From positions 248,001 to 312,000 of the forward strand of contig VDFB02262611.1 of the NCBI GenBank assembly GCA_007258455.2: a stretch of DNA of 64,000 nucleotides. Direction: 5' to 3'. Each line of letters starts with the position of its first letter. Positions within the stretch are counted from its first letter, which is position 1. A program made the position numbers and the translations under genes. The notes beneath the pieces are model-generated. The model made no database searches and was not told the origin of the DNA. It worked only from the letters and a program-made list of their open reading frames with translations. Shown one piece after another: positions 56,518 to 64,000 of the stretch. This DNA is from Sequoia sempervirens (taxonomy: Eukaryota; Streptophyta; Pinopsida; Cupressales; Cupressaceae).

Positions 56518-59500
56518 ATCGGGCATATTTAAAAGTTTACTTTCTTTATTTGATCATATTCACCAAAATGTTGAATTGATAACAAGGGTTTGACTAAAGG
56601 AGAGCAATCCTAGCCTAGAAAGCTCCTAAATGTTGTTTCTCAACAACACTTTTAGATTATAAGATCTACACATAGAGGCACGTAGATTCCCAACATTATT
56701 TTCTACATAGATCATTTTTACATGAAGTGTTTAGATCAATGGGTAGGATTCATATATGTGGGTATAAAGATGCAAAAAACATACTATTTGTCAATATAAA
56801 GGGTGTTTGTATGACCATTTCCAAAGCTTAAGAAAATTAGTGAATCTACTAGTGACATTTGTCATAGGGAGTCTTCATCAAGTTTAGAGGTAAGTATCAT
56901 TTTATTTATTTATCTCAATTTGAGTATTTATTGTTGTAGAACTATTAGTCATAGTTCATCAAATTCTATGGTTAATTGATTTTGTTGATTAATCATTTAT
57001 TTACCCTAGATTTTATTTAAGAAGGTCTAAAGGTTCATTATCTTTCCTCTTCATTTGGGTGAATCTATTTTATCCTACACCCAATTAGGTCTTGGATTTA
57101 GTGTTTTTATTTTTATTTTGACTTATTTTTCATATCTAAACCTTTTGATTTTCTAAGATTTATATCAATACCCTTTTTCTTATTTCATCCTTTTTATTTA
57201 TTTTAGGGTTTTTATATTGAGTTTATGCCAAATTACTATAGCCATCCTCCTTTTCCTTTAAGAAGAAGTTCTTGTTTCAATCTCACGATAAGTAAAATCT
57301 AAAATAATCATGATACATTTATTAGCACGATGGATTAAAATAATATTAAGGTGAATGATTTTGGTCATAATGCACATTTCAACCAAATAGATAGGGTAGA
57401 TTTTTCTTTTTCTATACTATTAATTTTTTAGAAGACTGCCAATTTAGCTAGTGTTTCTTCTCCTACACAATTGGTTAATCGCATTCACAAGTTATTGATT
57501 GATAAACCCTTTGGCTTAGATATTATGCAAGGAATTTGTGTTAAGGTTGTCTCTTCAAGTTATTTGCATGATGCATATTCCACCCTCCCATCCAAGGTTG
57601 TTCATCCATTCTCACTCCCATTTCTAATGTTTCTCATGATATCCCTTGTAGTATGATATCTAATCATCATGCTGCTTACTCTACTACCATGACTATTTCT
57701 CAATCTACTAGTATGCCATCTATTTCCTCCATTCTTCTACTAGTGCCATTTCTTCATTCTATGCCACTAGTGTCCCACCCACTTCTTGCATTCACTCTTC
57801 TAGTGCCATCCATTCCTCTTATCTTGCTAGTTACATACCTTCATGTGGTCTTTCATTAGAGACATAAGCATATGGATGGTGATAATGAACATAAATATAT
57901 GGATAAATATGGTATGAGTTACCATCATGTCGGTCCTCATTCACATGTATGTACAAATAATTTTGTTGGAATGGTTCATGGTAGAGATAGTTATTTTCAC
58001 GTTACTCTAGTGATTTAATTTTATGACGAGGAGGATCCCCCACAATAGATGTTATGGCCCATTATATGTGCATGGTTCAATAAGTTTTTATCCATGTGGT
58101 AATATTCTTATTAATAGATTTCTAAGTAGTTTAATTTATGAGCATGTATAATCAACACCTTCATTAGAGTCATTATGCAAATTTAAGAGTTTCCTTGAAT
58201 ATGACTAATGACATACTTATTGTTAGGAGAAGTGCTCACAAATATATTGGAAATTAAACTTAAAAAATTCTTAATTATAGGTATTTCCACATCAACCATT
58301 CAAGGAGAATATTATAAAAAATATATAGTATAGAAATAATCTCTAAATATATAATTTAAAGGAAGCAAGGTATGTAGAAACACTTCCTAAACTAATCTTA
58401 GAGGAGAGTATTGTATAAATTTAAGATCTTTACAATTACAAAAATGAAAAATATATATAATACATAAAAAAATCATACCACAACACATGTGTACATGGGG
58501 AAACCATTATAGGAGAAAAAACACACTCCAAAGTAGCCTAATGTACTATTTACTGATCTAAATACAATTATAATAGACTTGCAAAGCAATCCTTCTTAGG
58601 AGTATCACCAACTAGATATTTGGAGTGATTTTGGCAACATAACAATACCTACAAACTCACAACTTAATACCTCCATCTCAAGCACCTTATAACACAAAAC
58701 CATCAAATGAAAATTAAACAACCATAAGAAAAAATAAAAAAATATGGCACCCAAATACCTAGTTAGAAAGCCAATACCCAAATTCAAAGTTGAGTTCATA
58801 GGATAAAAATAACATATTCCTTTCACCTATCATAAGCACATCATAATCCACTCACCAACATGGGATTTCTATTTTGGATTCATTATCTCTATTCAAGAAT
58901 GCATTGTGACACATCATAACATGCATCATAAGTTGATCAACAAGAATAATTCCCTCTTAGAGTTCTTTTCTATCCCCCATATGTTTTTATTTTTTTAATG
59001 TAGGAGGCCCAACTTCTAAAGGCCATAACATTTGATTTGGGAGGCCGTTTGGGCCTATTATTTTAAATTGTAGAGCTAAAAATGATATACATAATAATAA
59101 TCCTTAGATGTGATGCCAAACAACCCAATAAAAATATTTTTCCCAAAAATAAAGTCTATATTCCAAAAATGAGATTTTATGTTTCATAGTCCAAAAACTA
59201 CATTCTTTATATACTTAATATTAGGAGAAAGATTGAGACACTTTTCCTAAAAAAAAACAACACTTTGAAATAATAAACAATGATATAAGAAGAGTAAAAT
59301 CAATTAACATGAAAATTATGTACCCTCACAATTCATGCTACATTCTGAACTTGCTTTGGCATTCATTCCCATAGTATGTTTTAGGGATCAATTGAGATTG
59401 TCCATAGCCTATTTTCCCCACAAAAGCACCAAATTCATTTATGAAATTTTAAATCTTCTTGCTAACCTAATATCATGTGTTAAATTTTGATGAATTTCTC

Positions 59501-60739
59501 CATAATGGATTATGACATGTTAGTGTTCTATGAATTTTCTAAAATTTATGTGTTTTTTTCCACTAAGCTACCTACTACTAATTCCTATAAGGATCACCTG
59601 TCTAAGAAAATACCTTCCACGTCCTAATCTGACCCTTGAGATTTCACAGTTCACCCATCTAGAAAGGAATTTTAAATTTTCTAGGAGAATCTCTTCCTCC
59701 TCCTCCTCTCTCTTTCTTGGCTCTAAGGTTTTGGTTGCAAAAAAAAATCTCCATTACTAAATATTGCTAAGATTAAAATTGTGTTATTATGGATATATTC
59801 AAAATCTCTTTCTCTTTTTCCTTCTCCATCATTTATCTATTAATATTCTCAAGTTTAAACCTTATTTTGGTTATATTGTAGTCTTCTCTTATTTAATTTA
59901 ATACACACTAGGGTGCTATTCCTCATAGACTAGGGATTTAATACTTAGATTTTATTTATTTTTTGTTGTTCTTATTCCTAGATACACATAGACTAAGAGC
60001 ACACACTATTTTCATATATTACCTATCTTGGCTTCATATGGAGGTTGAAATACCAAAACAGGGGCTTGATCATTCTTGGAAATATCCTAAGCATCTCCAA
60101 ACATTCTCCTTGTTCTTTAGTTATAGCTATTCGGGAAAAATATTTAACCACATGGAGGTTTACACATATTTTTCTCATTCGTCATTTTTTGTTTTCTCCT
60201 TAATTTATAAATTTGGTTATATTATTCATCTATATATTATTTTATATCACTTGGATTATTGTTGTATTTCCTTGTTCTTTATTGTGTAGTTGGGCATGGG
60301 ATTTTTGGAGTAAATGCATGCTTATTTTTAGAAGTATATATTGCATTGTGTTGTATGGATGATATCATGTCTCATAGACATCCATGCATTGTGCTAGCAT
60401 ACTAGATAATGGCTTTTATTTTCTTCTCTAGGTTTCTTTTATTAGTCATTTATTGTTCTAAATTCCATTTCATAAATATTTGTTTTAAATAGTTTACATT
60501 AAATAAAAATTTCATATTTCATATTATGTTTTAGGTTAGAAAAAGTATCTTTTTTCCAATTAAAAAATTCTAGGATATTATTATTATATTTTGGTCTTTT
60601 TACATTTTAAAGCTGTAGCAAAAATATTATATTTAAAAACTAATTTCATCCTAGATTAATGTAGGGAAAACATTTAACTTAGAAAATAAGACAAAAATAA
60701 TGGCTCTAAAAATGACATTTTTAAGGTTATTATAGAGTC
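56518..60739. other. Largely featureless AT-rich region
   Basis: No domain recognised. 57660-57860 holds a degenerate repeat of CTAGTGCCATNC that produces hydrophobic-looking frames; 57471-57656 is an unassigned 61-codon frame. No terminal repeats or RNA genes seen. Confidence 0.45.
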
Positions 60740-63700
60740 GCTTGGGAGTTCCTAACCAAACTTCTTGACAAGTTTGGGTTTTGTGGAAGGATTCTAAGGT
60801 TGATGAAATTCTTATCCCCTTCTTTGAGCTTATCTATTCTTGTTAATGCCCCCTTCCCCCCTGTGCCGCCAAGGTCATTTCCAATCTAAAGTTGGTTTAG
60901 GATAGGAGGACCCTTTATCACCTTATCTCTTCATTATGTTGGCTAAAGTCTTGGGTATAAACATCTCAAAAATAAAATAAAAGGAAAGTTGAAAGGTTTC
61001 AAACTTACATCTTCCCTTGATCCTTCCTCCCATGAAAAAGTTGTGGATGATACCCTCCTCCTAGGTGAGGCCTCAATTATATATGGAAGATAATATGTGG
61101 AGAATGTTGTTGGGGATTATGTTGTTGTTTTAGGTAAAATGATTAGTGTTGATAAAAATGGTCTATTCTTCTCCAACACTAGTAATTCTATTCATAGTCA
61201 CATTGTTTCCATTGTTGGTTGTAACATCAAACAACTACCTACCACTTACCTTGGGATTCCTTTTTCTGCTAGAAAAATTGATAATGGGATATGGAACAAC
61301 TTACTAGAAATAATTCAAAAGTATCTTGTAGCTTGGAAAGGAAATATTCTTGCTCATGTTGGAAAATTTTAACTCATCAAGAGCACATTTTAAAAATTCC
61401 TCATTGAATTTCTCTCTTTTTAGAATTTCCAAGTTTATGGTTGACAAAGTGGATCAAATCTAGAGGAGATTCCTCTAGCCCGTGACTAAGGACGAATAGA
61501 GAATGACCCTTGCAATCCGAGATTGAATCTATAGCCCTAAAATAATTGGGGGTTGGGTCCTCATAATGATTAGAGAAATGAACAAATCCCTTATGGCTAA
61601 AGTGGGATGGAACCTAATAGTGAATAATTTAAAATGGAATAAGATCATTCAAGCCAAATATCTCAAGAAATTTATTGTCTTATCCTTCATTAGAAAAAGC
61701 CACCTACCTACTTGATCTACCTTTTAGAACAAAATAATTAAATCTAAACAAATCCTAAATTAGGGGCTTATATGACCGGTGGGAGATAGTAAGGGTATCA
61801 ATTTCTAGGAGTATCCTTGGATCTAGAGTTCTCTCAATAAGGATCATACTTGTGTTGATTAGAAGATTTAATGACTAAAAAGGTATAGAAGATTAGTTTC
61901 CAACCACTAGAATAATGCTAATTGCTATTGTGAATATTTTTTTAGAGAATAGTTAGACATAGTTGATAATGGTGCTCTTATAAATATCAACAAAAAATTA
62001 AAAAGCCATAAATTCAATCTCTTCTTTAGAGTGGACTCCTTATTTTGGATCGTTGTTCAACCCAATGGAGCTTACAGTCAAATTTAGATCAAGATTCAAT
62101 TTAACCACACACTATCCAACTTTAATTGGAATTCAATTTGGAATCCTAACTTGATTACTAAAATTAATTTCTTCTAATGGAATCATTTCCACATAAAATT
62201 CTTTACAATTGATAACCTCATCAACATATGATTCATGTTTGTGAATAGATGCATCTTATATGAAAAATTCAAGGATACCATCAATAATCTCTTCATCGAT
62301 TGTCCCTTTGGTTGGTACCTCAAGCAAGCCATCCTCAACAATTTTGAGATAGGTTTGGCTTGGAGAGTTTAAATATTTGGCTAGTAGTTCACCCACTTTT
62401 TTATGAAAGAATTACGGTCCCAATCCCTTCCCCATCTTTGTTGGGCCATTTGGAAGGAAAGGAACAATAGGATTTTTAGAAAAAAAGTAAACCCAAAGAT
62501 ACCATCAAGAAAAGGTTATTCAACTCCATCATTAAATTTTGAGGCTTCTCAAATTAAGAAGCCTAGGGTACCCACCTTTGATTTAGAGAATAACATTGCT
62601 AAAAAATGGAAGGCCAAGATCCCCAGTTGTACAATTGACAAGTGGACAAAGTGGCTAGGAGAAAAAAGCTAAGTGGCACCCACTTGATTTTTGGTGGATC
62701 AAATTGAACTTTGATGGTAGCCCCAAAGGTAATCTTAGAAAAGTAGGGTTGGATGTATTATCAGGGATAGCGAACTTTTCTATTGGATTATGCCAAGAAT
62801 CTTGGGATCCATGTCAACCATATGGGGGTAAAAGCACAAAAGTTGTATCACACTTTCAGCCAACTTATCAACATAACTAAATTTAAGTATTTCTAACTAA
62901 AAATCAATTTTAGTCAAACATATGGTCTAGTAAGATTCATTCTAGCTAAGTTAGATACTTCCACAACTTTTTCAACTAAAATTGTTGGCTAAAAATACAT
63001 GGAGCACCACTTTGAGGCCAATTTATCAAAAAAAAAAATTATTTGAAAAACTTGAAATTTCAATAAATCCTACTCATGTAAATAACATTTTTTTTAAAAT
63101 ATAAAAATACCCTTTTGTAGATCCATAAGTGCAGTTTTCAAAAATATATTTATTTTAATAGTTTAATAATTATTTATATTTTATTTTTTATTTTTACTAA
63201 AAGTAGGTTATCAACACAAAATATTAGGTTGATTACCATGCCAAGGAAAAATACTAAAACTTATTAAAAAAAATTGAAAAAAATATGATGCATTAGATAA
63301 AAAAATCTATATCAAGATAGTATTTTTTTTTTCTATTTTAGATAAATATTTAATACGAAAGTTGACGTTGATTGAAAACAACTATTTTTTTATACACACA
63401 CATTTTAATATTTATTTAAAAACATATATTTATCAAAATTAGAAAAAAAACTAAAGTTTCAAGTTATAAATACACACAAAAAAATGAAAGAAAAAATAAA
63501 ATATACTACAAAAATTTTGACGCCTCATGTAACTTCATTTTTCATCATTTTATCAGCAACTAAATTATAGTGTTAATTTATTAAAAACTAACTTTTAAAA
63601 TAATTTTTTAATTTTACAAAAAATATGAATATAAAATATATTAAAAAATACACATTTGACTAGTTTACATCATTTCAAAATTCAAAACATATATGTCACT

Positions 63701-64000
63701 TTTAGTGATTCAAGTTTAAAAGTTGGTTCAATATTGGTGGTTTCCTTTATAAAGTGTGACACAACTTTGTACTTTTACCCATGGTGGAAGCCATCACATC
63801 CCTGCTTGGTCTGAAACATAATAGAAGTTTAGGTTTTCTTTGTACCTTGTTATTGAAGGAGACTCCAATATCATAATTGATATATTGAATAGAGAAAATT
63901 CACCCCATTAGACCATTAAAGGGATAATTCAAGATGAATTTAAATTGATCAAATAGTTTTAAAAAGTTATCATTTCTCATACTTATAAATAAGAAAATAA
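60740..64000 (+). mobile_element. LINE (L1-like) ORF2 remnant, interrupted by a MITE
   Basis: Plus-strand phrases in order: GGPLSPYLFIMLAKVLG near 60900-60960; VVDDTLLLGEAS (decayed FADD box) near 61040; NGLFFSNTSNSIHSHIVSIV, LPTTYLGIPFSARKIDNGIW and LVAWKGNILAHVGKF in 61097-61372; CWAIWKERNNRIFRKK near 62430; WWIKLNFDGSPKGN, the start of RNase H, near 62690; and after the MITE EAITSLLGL (63789 on) and EGDSNIIIDILNREN (63858 on), its end. Many stops and frameshifts. The element runs off the window, so its 3' tail is not seen. Confidence 0.85.
62825..63780. mobile_element. MITE-like element inside the LINE RNase H domain
   Basis: Left end GGGGTAAAAGCACAAAAGTT and, reversed, right end GGGTAAAAGTACAAAGTT; the inverted repeats run about 31 bases to TCACACTTT with four differences. 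Removing the element joins GSMST with EAITSLLG across TCAACC-ATGGTGG, as expected of LINE RNase H. The target duplication is short and unclear (AT, CAT or ATG). AT-rich inside, no transposase. Confidence 0.65.

Noticed and set aside
57471..57859. Two short hydrophobic frames
   Set aside because: Caused by a degenerate CTAGTGCCAT repeat; no start context, domain or family match.

Overview
This is a window of plant nuclear DNA. Two broken fragments of ordinary nuclear genes with introns are buried in LTR retrotransposons, solo LTRs, LINE-type insertions and MITE-like repeats. The very long LTRs (3-4 kb), the large gene-free spaces, the AT-rich background and the retroelement types suggest a gymnosperm, probably a conifer. 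That is inference; nothing here fixes the species. I see no intact gene, no rRNA or tRNA gene and no CRISPR array.

Layout. 1-3769: a saccharopine-dehydrogenase-like oxidoreductase gene (type At5g39410) with an intact first exon and a disabled second exon. A ~0.4 kb dispersed repeat lies upstream. 3770-8830: 5' LTR, primer-binding site, an extra leader ORF and the gag of a Ty3/gypsy element. 9.35-10.14 kb: a LINE reverse-transcriptase remnant. 12.0-12.3 kb: a weak Dicer-like match. 13.16-14.25 kb: a ~550-bp tandem repeat whose core is the repeat upstream of the gene. 14.5-14.9 kb: a MITE. 15.7-17.26 kb: an ORF1-only LINE-like element. 17.7-20.2 kb: a decayed Ty1/copia body. 20.25-22.91 kb: a duplicate of intron 1, exon 2 and 3' flank of the first gene, disabled by different mutations. 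24.7-28.4, 34.0-38.0 and 52.0-55.7 kb: three solo LTRs of one gypsy family, two with perfect 5-bp target duplications. The 34-38 kb LTR splits an unassigned minus-strand TE reading frame. 38.54-45.39 kb: exons of the proteasome lid subunit RPN5, one of them split by a complete 6.5-kb copia element that itself carries a 1.85-kb ORF1-only LINE-like insertion. 46.6-49.3 kb: two LINE-type tails and an LTR-like remnant. 55.8-56.5 kb: another ORF1-only tail. 60.7-64 kb: a LINE body whose RNase H is split by a MITE.

The best candidates for something new are: (1) a nested stem-loop kept, with paired base changes, at the same place in three diverged LTRs of one gypsy family; (2) a non-autonomous LINE-type family that carries only an ORF1-like protein (DUF4283-type region plus CCHC knuckle), ends in a small hairpin and an ATCAAAA-type tail, and makes 16-17 bp target duplications, a plant counterpart to mammalian half-LINEs (HAL1). 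The nested insertions also give a clear order of events: gene duplication, then gypsy insertion in one copy; RPN5 exon, then copia, then ORF1-only element.
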